This document shows, in pieces, positions 34,677 through 43,704 of a stretch of DNA of 62,271 bases (the first letter of the stretch is position 1; each line of letters begins with the position of its first letter). Source of the DNA: Nitrospinota bacterium (lineage in GTDB: Bacteria > Nitrospinota > Nitrospinia > Nitrospinales > Nitrospinaceae); contig JAOUPX010000002.1 of assembly GCA_029879645.1 (NCBI GenBank), forward strand, positions 1 to 62,271. Direction: 5' to 3'. Below the pieces are notes generated by a model. The model had not been told where the DNA came from, ran no database searches, and was given only the letters and a program-made list of their open reading frames with translations. The position numbers were made by a program, and so were the translations under genes.

Positions 34677-37385
34677 ATGCAAATTCGCGAAATTCACATT
34701 AAACGGTTTGGCAAGTTTTCCGATTTCCGGGTGGCCCCGGTGTTGCCGGGCCTGAACGTGATTTACGGCCGGAACGAATTCGGGAAAACCACACTGCTGG
34801 AATTCATCCGCTGGGTCCTGTTCGGTTTTGAGAAAAAGCGGAAGGGAATGAACGCGTACACTCCAGTGGACGGCGGAGAACAATCCGGGTCCTTGATGTG
34901 TGAAATGGCCAACGGTGAACAGATTTTTATAACCCGTGCAGGAGGCACACTGGAGGGGCAGGTAAAAGTTCAAGCCGTGGACAGGGAGGGCGCGGGGCAG
35001 GCACACCTGGAGTCGTTTCTCGGACATGCCTCCCGCAAGATTTTCAAAAATATCTATGCCTTCGCGCTGGATGAACTGCAGGACCTGGACTCTCTGATGG
35101 AAGAGGAAATTAAGAACAAACTGCTGGGAGCCGGAATGGGGCTGGGACAGGTGTCCCTTACCGGTGTGGAGAAAGAAATCAACAGAAAGCGGGAGGAAAT
35201 ATTCAAGCTTCGCGGGTCCAACCCAGTCATGAACCAGAGACTTGGAGAAATCAAAAAACGGGAAGAGGATTTGCGTGCCCGTTCCAATGAAATGGATCGA
35301 TACGATGAATTGAATAAAAAGATATGGGTGATGGAGAAAAAACTCCAGATGGGTGAGTCCGGGATGGAACAGCTGGAAGGAAACCGGCGCACCCTGGAAT
35401 TGAAGAGAGAGTTGTTCCCCGACTTCATCGACCTGGAAGATAAAACCAGTCGCCTCAAGGAAATGGCTCCTGTTCCGGAGATGGAAGAAGAGAGCATGCT
35501 GGCGTTCGAAAAAAATCAGGCCAAAAGGGAGGATTTGAGTCAACGGCTTGAGGAAGAAAACGCCAAGCTCCGTCAATTGAAATCCAGGCGGGATTCTATT
35601 TCTTTCAATCAACGCCTTCTGGAGCGGGAAACCGAGGTTATGCAGCTGCGGCAACTTACGGAGCTGGTGCGATCTGCACAGGCGGATCAGCAGTCTGTCC
35701 AGCAGGAGCGTGAACAGTTGGAAGGGAAAATCCAGTCTGAAATGGAGGGGATCGGAAGCGACTGGAATGAAGCCGCTCTTTTGAATCTGGAATGGTCCGA
35801 CTCCGAAAAACAATTTGTTCAAAAGCAGGAACAGGCCTTGTTTCATTCCGGACAATTTGTTTCCAATGTGAAGAATCGTTTGGAACTTCATGAAGAACAA
35901 CAGGTGACGGATCGCCCCCGTCAGAAGGAACGGCCGGATAGCGTCCGGATTCTTTCCTGGCTGATGGTGATCGTCGGGGCATCGGCCGGCGGCTACGCCT
36001 TATTCAATGAAAATATGGAACTGAGTATTATTTTCGGGGCTGTGCTGGCGCTCGGTCTGGGGCTTTTGGCCTGGGCAACTCTGGCACGACCCGGGAACAG
36101 CCAGGAAGATCTTCTGGAAAATCTTTTGCGGGAGAAGTTGAAAAAGGCGGAGCACGATCTGCAGATCGATAAGGATATCTGGCGGCAGTGGGTGCAGGAC
36201 AAAGGGCTCGATCCGGAAACCTCTCCCGAACGGTTCAGGGATATCCAGTTGCAGGTGCGCGAAGTCAAGAATTGGGTGGCTCAGAGAAAGAACCTGGATG
36301 AACGTATCGAACGGATGAATAAAAAGGAGGATGAAGCCGCAGAATTGGTTTCCACCCTGGCGGAATTTGCCGGTGAGATATGTCTCACAAGAGACCTGCT
36401 GGTGAACATTGAAGTCCTATGCCGTCAGTTCGATGACACCCAGAAGTATTTTGGCCAGGCGAGGGACCTGGATGCCCAGATCAGCGAACAGACAGGACGG
36501 GTGGAAAGTATTGTCGCCCAACTTCAGGCCCAGAACGAGTCATGGAATCATTTGCTCCGGTCCGCGGGAGTGGACAACGAGGAAGATTTTATCCGGCAGT
36601 GGCACCGCGCTCAGGAAAAACGATCCCTGGATCAATGCGTTCGGGACCTTCAGTTGAGAATCCAAAAGCGAGTGGGACTGGGGGAGTCTTTTCAAACTTT
36701 TATGGAATCCATGCGCGGCAGTAATCCGGAACAGCTTGAGCATGAATTGACGGACGTGGTTTCGAAGTTGGAACATCTCCAGGAAGAACAGGACCGGGCG
36801 AATCAACAAATCGGCCAGTTGCGTGGAGAAGCCTCCCAAATGGCTTCTTCAGAGGATTTGGCGCGTCTGCAAAATGAATTGGAGGCCGATAAGGAACTAT
36901 TGAGGAATGAAGCCCGTGAATGGGCGGCCTACACCCTTGCATTGGAAATGCTGAGCCGGGGTAAGTCGCAATATGAAAAGGACCGCCAGCCCCAAGTATT
37001 TCAGGCGGCAGGCCGGATGTTTTCTCAAATCACCGAAGGTCATTATCAGGGAGTGGAAAAACCTCTGGAAAGTGATGAATTTCGGATTGTGCAGAAGACT
37101 GGCGGCTTCAAAAGTCCGGTCCAGCTCAGCCGGGGCACCCGGGAGCAGTTGTACCTGTCTTTGCGATTGGGATTGATCGAGGATTATGAAACCCGGGCTG
37201 AACCTTTGCCCATTGTAATGGATGACGTATTGGTCAATTTTGACGACACCCGGCGGAATCATGTATTGGACATTTTACGCGATTTTGCCAGGGACAGGCA
37301 GGTGATGATTCTGTCCTGTCATGAGTATTTACTGGAGACCTATTTAAAGTATGGCGCCCATCAGGTGCTTTTACAGAAAGAATAA
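34677..37385 (+). CDS. YhaN-type SbcC/Rad50-like ATPase
   Basis: 902 residues from ATG 34677; the track's GTG at 34632 lies in the upstream gene. It begins MQIREIHIKRFGKFSDF and has Walker A GRNEFGKTTLLEF at about residues 31-43. Long coiled coils follow (EEDLRARSNEMDRYDELNKK), interrupted near residue ~425 by two hydrophobic segments (ILSWLMVIVGASAGGYALF and IIFGAVLALGLGLLAWATL), as in Bacillus YhaN. The C-terminus has the signature LSRGTREQLYLSLR and Walker B LPIVMDDVLVNFD. Partner of the upstream SbcD-like protein. Confidence 0.87.
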   Translation: MQIREIHIKRFGKFSDFRVAPVLPGLNVIYGRNEFGKTTLLEFIRWVLFGFEKKRKGMNAYTPVDGGEQSGSLMCEMANGEQIFITRAGGTLEGQVKVQAVDREGAGQAHLESFLGHASRKIFKNIYAFALDELQDLDSLMEEEIKNKLLGAGMGLGQVSLTGVEKEINRKREEIFKLRGSNPVMNQRLGEIKKREEDLRARSNEMDRYDELNKKIWVMEKKLQMGESGMEQLEGNRRTLELKRELFPDFIDLEDKTSRLKEMAPVPEMEEESMLAFEKNQAKREDLSQRLEEENAKLRQLKSRRDSISFNQRLLERETEVMQLRQLTELVRSAQADQQSVQQEREQLEGKIQSEMEGIGSDWNEAALLNLEWSDSEKQFVQKQEQALFHSGQFVSNVKNRLELHEEQQVTDRPRQKERPDSVRILSWLMVIVGASAGGYALFNENMELSIIFGAVLALGLGLLAWATLARPGNSQEDLLENLLREKLKKAEHDLQIDKDIWRQWVQDKGLDPETSPERFRDIQLQVREVKNWVAQRKNLDERIERMNKKEDEAAELVSTLAEFAGEICLTRDLLVNIEVLCRQFDDTQKYFGQARDLDAQISEQTGRVESIVAQLQAQNESWNHLLRSAGVDNEEDFIRQWHRAQEKRSLDQCVRDLQLRIQKRVGLGESFQTFMESMRGSNPEQLEHELTDVVSKLEHLQEEQDRANQQIGQLRGEASQMASSEDLARLQNELEADKELLRNEAREWAAYTLALEMLSRGKSQYEKDRQPQVFQAAGRMFSQITEGHYQGVEKPLESDEFRIVQKTGGFKSPVQLSRGTREQLYLSLRLGLIEDYETRAEPLPIVMDDVLVNFDDTRRNHVLDILRDFARDRQVMILSCHEYLLETYLKYGAHQVLLQKE

Positions 37386-37413
37386 GTACTTGTAAATTAT
37401 TATCAAAAAAAGG

Positions 37414-37443
37414 TTGACCACGATTAAACATTATATTTATTAT
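37414..37443 (+). promoter_or_regulatory. Candidate sigma-70-type promoter of the TetR gene
   Basis: TTGACC at 37414-37419 and TATTAT at 37438-37443, 18 bases apart, about 30 bases ahead of the TetR start. The boxes match five of six consensus bases each. The stretch between YhaN and the TetR gene is AT-rich. Overlap with an autoregulatory operator is possible but no clear palindrome was seen. Confidence 0.45.
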
Positions 37444-37474
37444 TCAGTAAAACTTTCAGAGGTCCCAGCGAACG

Positions 37475-38083
37475 ATGAGCCCTAAAATGAACGTCAGTGA
37501 TCCGACGGCCGAGGAAATCAAAAGCCTGATTCTGGAGAAAGCCATCGACCGCTTTGTTCGCTATGGGTTCGGCAAAACAACCATGGTGGAAATCGCCAAA
37601 GATTGCGGTATGTCCGCCGGCAATCTGTACCGGTATTTCGAGAGCAAATTTGATATCGGTGTGGGGGTGGCCCAGCAATATATATCCCAGGCGGAACAGA
37701 TTTTAAGAGATGTGCTCCAGCGTCCCGGCCTGAGCCCCATTCAGAGGCTGGAAGCGTTTGTTCTGGAGAAACTGAAGTTCATGCACTCCCACATCGTCGA
37801 ACAGCCGAATGTTCAGGATCTCGTGAACTATATCCTTGACGAGCGCTGGGATCTGGTGGAGCGCCACCGGGATGTCCAAAATTCCCTCATGTCCGAGATT
37901 CTTTCCGAAGGTAACCGCTCCGGCGAATTCAAAGTCGCCGATGTGGATCATACCGCCAACACGATTTATGCCATGACCACCAAATTCCGCCTGCCGCACT
38001 TTATCAAAAATATCACCATTGAAGAACTTGAGCTGGAAGCCAAGTCGGTTGTGGACTTGATGATCCAGGGGCTGAAGGGATAA
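37475..38083 (+). CDS. TetR-family transcriptional regulator
   Basis: 202 residues. The HTH is at about residues 15-60: IKSLILEKAIDRFVRYGFGKTTMVEIAKDCGMSAGNLYRYFESKFD, whose GMSAGNLYRYF segment is a textbook TetR recognition helix. The remaining ~130 residues are the ligand domain, with no recognised ligand. It precedes the lipoprotein run on the same strand by about 200 bases and may regulate it or itself; this is inference from position. Confidence 0.9.
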   Translation: MSPKMNVSDPTAEEIKSLILEKAIDRFVRYGFGKTTMVEIAKDCGMSAGNLYRYFESKFDIGVGVAQQYISQAEQILRDVLQRPGLSPIQRLEAFVLEKLKFMHSHIVEQPNVQDLVNYILDERWDLVERHRDVQNSLMSEILSEGNRSGEFKVADVDHTANTIYAMTTKFRLPHFIKNITIEELELEAKSVVDLMIQGLKG

Positions 38084-38285
38084 ACCGCTTATTGTCCCCG
38101 GCTTTTTCCTGAAACGTCTGAGTCTGAAGAGTATCTTGAGAATTCAGAGTTTAAGGTAAATGTAAACTCAAGAGATCATTTTCCAGCTAAATGTTTAGCG
38201 CATTAAAATTGGGTTTCAAATTCTGGAAACTCGGTTATCCTATGTAGTAATCATGTATGAAGTTTTTGAATTGGGAGACCCTGTA

Positions 38286-38693
38286 ATGAAAAGAAAATTT
38301 TTATGGATTGTTTTATCGAGCGCCATCATTTTATCCGGTTGCATTATGAACCATCCCACCAATGCAGGTCCTGACGGTAACGCGACCAACTTAACGGTTG
38401 GTAAGGTGCAGGGAGAAATCAAGGAAGGTATGCCTGCTTCGGATGTGGCGGCTATTTTGGGTTCGCCCAATATCGTGACTACCGATGAAAAGCGGCGCGA
38501 GGTTTGGATGTATGACAAGGTTTCTTCCAACCGGGTAGATACCCGCAATTCAGCTTACGGAACACTGATCCTGTTTGGTGCCAGTAGTAGACAGAATGAA
38601 AGCACCAGTACTCAAAAAACCTTGACGATTATTATTTACTTTGATGAGAATAAAAAAGTTAGAGATTTCAAATATCACTACAGCCAGTTCTAA
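38286..38693 (+). CDS. BamE/SmpA-like lipoprotein
   Basis: 135 residues from ATG 38286, with GGGAG upstream; the track start (38253) adds a false extension. Signal and lipobox: MKRKFLWIVLSSAIILSGC. The mature domain carries GEIKEGMPASDVAAILGSPN, a BamE/SmpA-like helix pair, then a beta-hairpin ending FDENKKVRDFKYHYSQF. First of four adjacent lipoprotein genes; the next one starts inside its 3' end, so they are co-transcribed. Confidence 0.85.
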   Translation: MKRKFLWIVLSSAIILSGCIMNHPTNAGPDGNATNLTVGKVQGEIKEGMPASDVAAILGSPNIVTTDEKRREVWMYDKVSSNRVDTRNSAYGTLILFGASSRQNESTSTQKTLTIIIYFDENKKVRDFKYHYSQF

Positions 38694-39300
38694 AGACCTT
38701 CTCAAGAGAGAGGTTTCTCATGGTTCCAGGTGGGTTTTCCTGCTTTTGCTGGGAGGTATCCTGTTCTCTGGCTGTATTCCCCCTGCAGCTACGCCGGAGA
38801 GCTTTTTCCAACTGACTCCCGAGAGCGCGAGGTATAAGGCCCAGCAAACCCGGACTTTTGATACCTCCGATGAGAAAGAATTGTTGTCAGCCTCCGCCGC
38901 GGTGCTTCAGGATTTGGGTTTCCAGATACAAGAAGTTTCCACGGATATGGGGATCCTTAAAGCCATGAAGGAACGGGGTGCACGGGAATACGGTCAGGAA
39001 ATTGCCCAGGGTTTGGTGATGATATTGAGTATTTTCGCCCAGACGGTGGTCGTTTCACCGGTGGATGTGCATCAGCAGATCGCCGCCACTCTGGCTACGC
39101 GTCCGGTGGAAGGTGATTCATCGCGCTTTACAGTGCGCATTGTTTTCCATCGAACGGTTTGGAAGGGACATGGTCAAAGTGGGGATCATCATATTCCCCC
39201 GGGTATCCAGGAGATGGAAATGATCCATGATCCGATGATTTACCAGCAGTTTTTTGCCAAGTTATCCAAGTCTGTTTTTCTTGAGGCTCACGAAATCTGA
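38644..39300 (+). CDS. Lipoprotein, paralogue A of a tandem family
   Basis: 218 residues from ATG 38644. This start overlaps the upstream gene by 50 bases and leaves an unusually long n-region before the signal helix VFLLLLGGILFSGC. No other ATG or GTG is in frame before that helix, so the overlap is either real or a rarer start is used. Mature protein: QQTRTFDTSDEKELLSASA then LQDLGFQIQEV, and the end MIYQQFFAKLSKSVFLEA. The same landmarks occur in the next two genes. Two middle hydrophobic stretches (GLVMILSIFAQTVVV) may be membrane-inserted or buried. Function unknown. Confidence 0.72.
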   Translation: MRIKKLEISNITTASSKDLLKREVSHGSRWVFLLLLGGILFSGCIPPAATPESFFQLTPESARYKAQQTRTFDTSDEKELLSASAAVLQDLGFQIQEVSTDMGILKAMKERGAREYGQEIAQGLVMILSIFAQTVVVSPVDVHQQIAATLATRPVEGDSSRFTVRIVFHRTVWKGHGQSGDHHIPPGIQEMEMIHDPMIYQQFFAKLSKSVFLEAHEI

Positions 39301-39313
39301 TGGGAGGAATATT

Positions 39314-39745
39314 GTGAACGGCCGTAAAAAAATACTGATCATCTTGGGTTTAATCTTTTCCTTGCAGGCATGTGCCGGAGCTCCCAAACCGCCGAAGGAA
39401 CTGCTGTCTCTCGACGAGGCTCAGATGAAAATCCGGAGCTATCAAACGAGGGCATTTGACTTTAATGATCAGCAAAAAGTGATGCGCGGCGTGGTTGCCG
39501 CATTGCAGGATTTGGGCTTTATCGTGGAACGCGCCAACGGACCCATGGGACTGGTCACTGCCGGCAAGTTTGCAGGAGAGGGCTATAGCGGATTTGTGGA
39601 ATTGACCGTAACGGTCCGACCGAAAGGCGACAGCCAGGTCGAAGTGAGGGTCAATGCCATTCTTAACACCAAACCCATTGAAGATCCGAAAATTTACCAA
39701 AACTTTTTTGCCGCTGTCCAGCGGTCACTGTTTCTTCCCGGCTGA
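39314..39745 (+). CDS. Lipoprotein, paralogue B of a tandem family
   Basis: 143 residues from GTG 39314, chosen because GGAGG lies at 39303-39308; the track start at 39254 is inside the previous gene. Signal and lipobox: IILGLIFSLQAC. Mature domain: YQTRAFDFNDQQKVMRGVV, LQDLGFIVERANG, LTVTVRPKGDSQVEVRVN and KIYQNFFAAVQRSLFLPG. It is the shortest and cleanest example of the three-gene paralogous family. The pattern suggests an outer-membrane-anchored domain of ~110 residues. No named family recognised. Confidence 0.75.
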   Translation: MNGRKKILIILGLIFSLQACAGAPKPPKELLSLDEAQMKIRSYQTRAFDFNDQQKVMRGVVAALQDLGFIVERANGPMGLVTAGKFAGEGYSGFVELTVTVRPKGDSQVEVRVNAILNTKPIEDPKIYQNFFAAVQRSLFLPG

Positions 39746-39818
39746 GAAAACTGAATTCTGAACGGGTAAAGGCCCACGGGGTAAAAATTTTTATAGTTGG
39801 TTTATCGCCTGAGAGCTA

Positions 39819-40391
39819 ATGAGATCACTTTCTGTTAAAAATAAAAGGGTTTTGCCTTGTGTGCTCCTGACGGCCAGTATCTTTTTGCAGGGATGCGCCA
39901 TGCAGTGGGGCGCCGAGATCCAGTGGGACTCGAAGAGCCAGGTCCTGATGTCGGAAGACAGCCAGGTTAAAATGCGCGCCCTTCAGACTCGGATCTTTGA
40001 TACCACGGATAAGGAAAAAACCATGCGGGCGGTGGTCCATACCCTTCAGGACCTGTTTTTCGATATTGATGTGTTGGATGATGAGTTGTGGGTGTTGTCC
40101 GGAAAAAAAATGTTTCATCACAGCGGGGGCTGGGAGGATCATCCGACTTACTACAACTACAAAACGGACAGTTTGATTCTGTTTTCGAGGAATTACCGGA
40201 CCTATGGCCCCTTTCAGTATCGTAACGACCTCACCCGGATCACTATAACTATTCGCCCCAAAGGTACGACCCAGCTCAGGGTGCGTGCCAGTATTCAATA
40301 CAACATTCGCGCAGTGGAAGACCCGGATTTGTATCAAAAGTTCTTTAAGACCTTGAGCCAATCCATGTTTCTTGCCGCCCAAACCGAATAA
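39819..40391 (+). CDS. Lipoprotein, paralogue C of a tandem family
   Basis: 190 residues. Signal and lipobox: VLLTASIFLQGC. Landmarks shared with genes A and B: LQTRIFDTTDKEKTMRAVV, LQDLFFDIDVLDD, ITITIRPKGTTQLRVRASI and DLYQKFFKTLSQSMFLAA. A ~40-residue tyrosine- and histidine-rich insert (KKMFHHSGGWEDHPTYYNYK) sits in the middle and is unique to this copy. Last gene of the lipoprotein run, followed by an AT-rich gap. Confidence 0.78.
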   Translation: MRSLSVKNKRVLPCVLLTASIFLQGCAMQWGAEIQWDSKSQVLMSEDSQVKMRALQTRIFDTTDKEKTMRAVVHTLQDLFFDIDVLDDELWVLSGKKMFHHSGGWEDHPTYYNYKTDSLILFSRNYRTYGPFQYRNDLTRITITIRPKGTTQLRVRASIQYNIRAVEDPDLYQKFFKTLSQSMFLAAQTE

Positions 40392-40773
40392 ACACCCCGA
40401 CACTTTCGTCTTACCAAATTCCATTCCAGGTCTATAATTATTTGATTTTAAAGATATTAATGTCTTTTGGGTCGACGTTTGAATTGTAAATATTTTGTAA
40501 AATATTTAATATTCTATTGTCTCTTTGTCAAAAATCCTTATATTGACGTTTGCGGGTTCGGTATTCCGCGTATTCAGTAATTTTATTTGGAAAAAATATT
40601 TTAAATTTCACAGACCGCAATTGAGTTAAAGAAAAAAATTTTAGAGAGCTATTTAACATTAAACGGAATATTAAAAATTAATTGAACTCAAAGATTTATA
40701 AACGGTTCATTGGACATAGCTGGTAATTACTCACTTTACGTAACAGGGACCTTATTTTTGACAAGGAGGAGTC
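40392..40773. other. AT-rich intergenic gap
   Basis: About 380 AT-rich bases between the lipoprotein run and the cyclopropane-fatty-acid synthase gene. No reading frame, RNA-like fold or obvious terminator was seen. It probably holds the promoter of the synthase gene, but no convincing -35/-10 pair could be chosen. Confidence 0.45.
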
Positions 40774-42078
40774 ATGAATACGATCGAACTGAGTGAAGAT
40801 GACAAAAAAGCCAAACAATCTCTAGCTTTCCTTAAGAATCTTTTTGCCAGCCATTCGGAGCGGAATTTTGGTGTGCGGCTCTGGGATGGATCGTATCTAC
40901 CTCCCGACCCTGGAAAAACACGTCGGTTTACCCTGGTCATTAATCATCCGGGTGCCTTGAGGAAGCTATTGTGGCACCCGACCGAATTGGGATTGGGTGA
41001 AGCCTATGTGTTTAAAGACCTGGATATCGAAGGGGACATGGAAGCGGCCCTGAAACTCCGGGAAGTTTTGGCCGGAATCCATCTCAATTGGCGGGAGAAA
41101 ATTCCCTTCGCCAAATGGATGTTGTCCTTGCCGGCGACCGACAAGGCTTATAAATCTCATGCCGCGGTTCCGGTGAATGGCGATCCATCGGCCCGGGACC
41201 GGGTTCGCAAGGCCATCAGTTTTCATTACGATCTTCCGGTCCCCTTCTGGGAAAAGGTGCTGGACGATTCGATGCAGTATTCCTGCGCCTATTTTCATTC
41301 ATGGGAAGAGGAGTTGACCAATGCCCAAATTCACAAGCTGGATTATATTTGCCGCAAGTTGATGTTGAAACCGGGTGAAACTCTGCTGGATGTGGGATGC
41401 GGCTGGGGCGGTTTGATTCTACACGCCGCCAAACACTACGGGGTTCAATCGCTGGGTATCACCCTCAGCCGGGAGCAGGCCGAGTTTGCCCGGGCACGGA
41501 TTCGTGAGCAGGGACTGACCTCTCAATGCCGGGTGGAGTTGGTCGACTTCCGGGATCTGACGGGGACCGAACGCTTCGATAAAATCGCTTCTGTCGGTTC
41601 GGTCGAACATTTTCATACTTTTCTCGATGTTTATTTTCAAACCACCTGGCGCCTGCTGAAGCCGGGGGGATTGTTTCTCAATCACGGCATCGCGGTCGAT
41701 TGCGCCTACTCGTTAAAACCGAATGCAACATCGTTCATGAACCGTTATGTTTTTCCCGATGGCGACCTGGTGCCTCTAAAAAAGACCATTAACCTTGCTG
41801 AGGACACCGGGTTCGAAGTTCGGGATGTGGAAAACCTGCGCGAGCATTATGCGCAGACCCTTAGGCTGTGGGTGGAGAACCTGGAGCGGAGGCAGGAAGC
41901 CATCCGGAAAATTTGCGGCGAAGTGACCTGGCGGATTTTTAAGTTGTATATGACCGCCTGTGCTCACAATTTCAGCATGGGGAACCTGCATTTGTTTCAG
42001 ACCCTGATGGCGAAATCGGATCACGGCCGCACCCCGCTACCCGCGACCCGCAGCGATTGGTATGCTGAAGAATTTTAA
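40774..42078 (+). CDS. cfa: Cyclopropane-fatty-acyl-phospholipid synthase
   Basis: 434 residues, AAGGAGGAG ahead of the ATG. Methyltransferase motif I is LLDVGCGWGGLILHAAKHYG (Asp at ~206). The preceding text RVRKAISFHYDLPVPFWEKVLDDSMQYSCAYFHSWEEELTNAQ matches the CFA synthase substrate pocket. It methylates double bonds of membrane phospholipids using S-adenosylmethionine. The N-terminal ~110 residues (FGVRLWDGSYLPPDP) are the usual CFA N-terminal domain. A short hairpin GTTTTCCC-GGGAAAAC lies ~35 bases after the stop (42112-42132). Confidence 0.93.
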   Translation: MNTIELSEDDKKAKQSLAFLKNLFASHSERNFGVRLWDGSYLPPDPGKTRRFTLVINHPGALRKLLWHPTELGLGEAYVFKDLDIEGDMEAALKLREVLAGIHLNWREKIPFAKWMLSLPATDKAYKSHAAVPVNGDPSARDRVRKAISFHYDLPVPFWEKVLDDSMQYSCAYFHSWEEELTNAQIHKLDYICRKLMLKPGETLLDVGCGWGGLILHAAKHYGVQSLGITLSREQAEFARARIREQGLTSQCRVELVDFRDLTGTERFDKIASVGSVEHFHTFLDVYFQTTWRLLKPGGLFLNHGIAVDCAYSLKPNATSFMNRYVFPDGDLVPLKKTINLAEDTGFEVRDVENLREHYAQTLRLWVENLERRQEAIRKICGEVTWRIFKLYMTACAHNFSMGNLHLFQTLMAKSDHGRTPLPATRSDWYAEEF

Positions 42079-42111
42079 GGCTTTATCAAATTCCGACAGG
42101 GTATGTAACGG

Positions 42112-42132
42112 GTTTTCCCTCAGGGGGAAAAC
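42112..42132 (+). terminator. Short hairpin after cfa
   Basis: GTTTTCCC-TCAGG-GGGAAAAC, an 8-bp perfect stem. It is not followed by a clear T-run, so it may only slow or process the transcript between cfa and the next gene. Confidence 0.35.
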
Positions 42133-42248
42133 ACAGCAGATAAGATTGCTTTTTAGGTGGAATCGGGTTAGAAATGGGATGCCCACATGCCCGGCGGGTT
42201 CCCGTTCCTGCCGGATGGATTCAATAAGTCTTGCCAGGGAAAAATATC

Positions 42249-42656
42249 ATGCCATTCAAAAACGCCGTTCGAATTTTGGGAGTTTATTTTTTGGCCGCAA
42301 CCATGCTCTGGGTTCCCACCGTTGCCCAGGCGGAAATGCTGAGCACCCAGAAAGCGATTCAATCACTGACCAACAACGCTCAAAAGCGCGAGTGGCTGAC
42401 TTCCATGGTGTTGCGCGAGGAAGTGCGGGGACGCCTGCAGGAATATGGCGTGTCCGGTGCCGAGGCGTTGAATCGGGTCAACAGCATGACCGATGATGAG
42501 GTCGCCCTGATCATTGATCAAGTTGAACAGTATGCCGCCGCGGGTGATCCTCTTTGGAGAATGTCAGGGGAGAAGGACGCGGGTTATATTTTCACCATTA
42601 TCGTAGCTTTGCTGGTAATGGGTTGTCTGGCGGCCTGCTGGCTCATCTTTATTTAA
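42249..42656 (+). CDS. PA2779-family small exported protein
   Basis: 135 residues from ATG 42249. A signal peptide ending AQAEML is followed by KAIQSLTNNAQKREWLTSMVLREEVRGRLQEYGVSGAEALNRVNSMTDDEVALI, then a C-terminal membrane helix IFTIIVALLVMGCLAACWLIFI. This is the layout of PA2779-like proteins, usually encoded next to a PA2778-type cysteine peptidase, as here nine bases downstream. The pair's role is unknown; the helix suggests inner-membrane attachment with a periplasmic domain. Confidence 0.82.
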   Translation: MPFKNAVRILGVYFLAATMLWVPTVAQAEMLSTQKAIQSLTNNAQKREWLTSMVLREEVRGRLQEYGVSGAEALNRVNSMTDDEVALIIDQVEQYAAAGDPLWRMSGEKDAGYIFTIIVALLVMGCLAACWLIFI

Positions 42657-42665
42657 GTAAAAGTG

Positions 42666-43619
42666 ATGAGAAGGTTTGTTTCCCCATATCTGCGGGAATT
42701 TCTATGGATCGCCTTGATTTTTCTGGGTTGGACCGGTTGCGCTACGTCTCCGCCGAGAGTGGAACTGCCTGCATCTCTTGATATTCCCCATAGGACTGAA
42801 CTTACGGAAGTCCCGTTCCATGCCCAGGGGAAATACCAGTGCGGTCCCGCATCCCTGGCCATGACCCTGGAGTGGTCCGGTGTTTCCGTTACCCCCGAAG
42901 AATTGAAACCCGAAGTTTATACCCCGAGTCGAGAGGGAAGCCTGCCGCCGGATATGATCGGTTCGGCACGCCGTCACGGCCGCATTGCCTACCCGATTCA
43001 CCGCATTGAAGATGTATTGAGGGAAGTCGCCGGAGGTCACCCCGTTATTGTCTTGCAGAAACTGGATTCGTGGTTCCGGACGAGTTGGCATTACGCAGTA
43101 GTCATCGGTTACGATCTTAATAAGCATCAAATCATTTTGCACTCCGGTCTGGAAGAGAGGGAAGTGCTGTCGGTCGACGAGTTTACTCAAACCTGGCAGC
43201 CGGGAGGGCAATGGGCCATCGTGACGCTTTCCCCGGAAACATTTCCAGCCACGGTCCAGGAAGAAACTTATCTCAAAGCCGTTATCGGACTGGAGCAGAC
43301 CCAACGCTGGCCCGAGGCGGAACAGGCTTATGACAGGGCGGCGGTCCGCTGGCCGCGCAACCCGACGGCCTGGATTGGTCTCGGCAACAGCCGCTATGCC
43401 CTGGGTAACCTGGCGGGAGCGGAGAAAGCGTTTCGTCAAGCGGTCGATGTCGCTCCGCAAATGGGAGCGGCCCATAATAACCTTGCTCACGTATTGATGG
43501 AATTGGATCGCCCCGAAGAGGCCCTGATCGTCATCCATCAGGCGATCCGCCTGGGGGGTCCGCAAGCGGATACCTTCCAAAAAACTCTTGACGAAATCCT
43601 CAAGCGAAGAGACGGTTGA
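42666..43619 (+). CDS. PA2778-family C39-like cysteine peptidase with TPRs
   Basis: 317 residues. ATG 42666 is preferred to the track's GTG 42663. Lipobox: LIFLGWTGC. Papain-like C39 domain: YQCGPASLAMTLEWSG (active Cys), SWHYAVVIGYD (His) and HSGLE (Asp/Asn region). From residue ~205 there are two TPR units (ERRW..WPEAEQAYDRAAVRWPRN and NLAGAEKAFRQAVDVAP). It resembles bacteriocin-processing C39 peptidases but lacks an ABC transporter. It is coupled to the PA2779-like gene, and the partner may be its substrate. Confidence 0.85.
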   Translation: MRRFVSPYLREFLWIALIFLGWTGCATSPPRVELPASLDIPHRTELTEVPFHAQGKYQCGPASLAMTLEWSGVSVTPEELKPEVYTPSREGSLPPDMIGSARRHGRIAYPIHRIEDVLREVAGGHPVIVLQKLDSWFRTSWHYAVVIGYDLNKHQIILHSGLEEREVLSVDEFTQTWQPGGQWAIVTLSPETFPATVQEETYLKAVIGLEQTQRWPEAEQAYDRAAVRWPRNPTAWIGLGNSRYALGNLAGAEKAFRQAVDVAPQMGAAHNNLAHVLMELDRPEEALIVIHQAIRLGGPQADTFQKTLDEILKRRDG

Positions 43620-43704
43620 TACCCCGGACCTCTACTCCTTTCAGCTTGTTCTGCCCGAAAAAATTTGACACTATGGAGGAAGTCCAACCCAATCCCGAGG
43701 TCCC

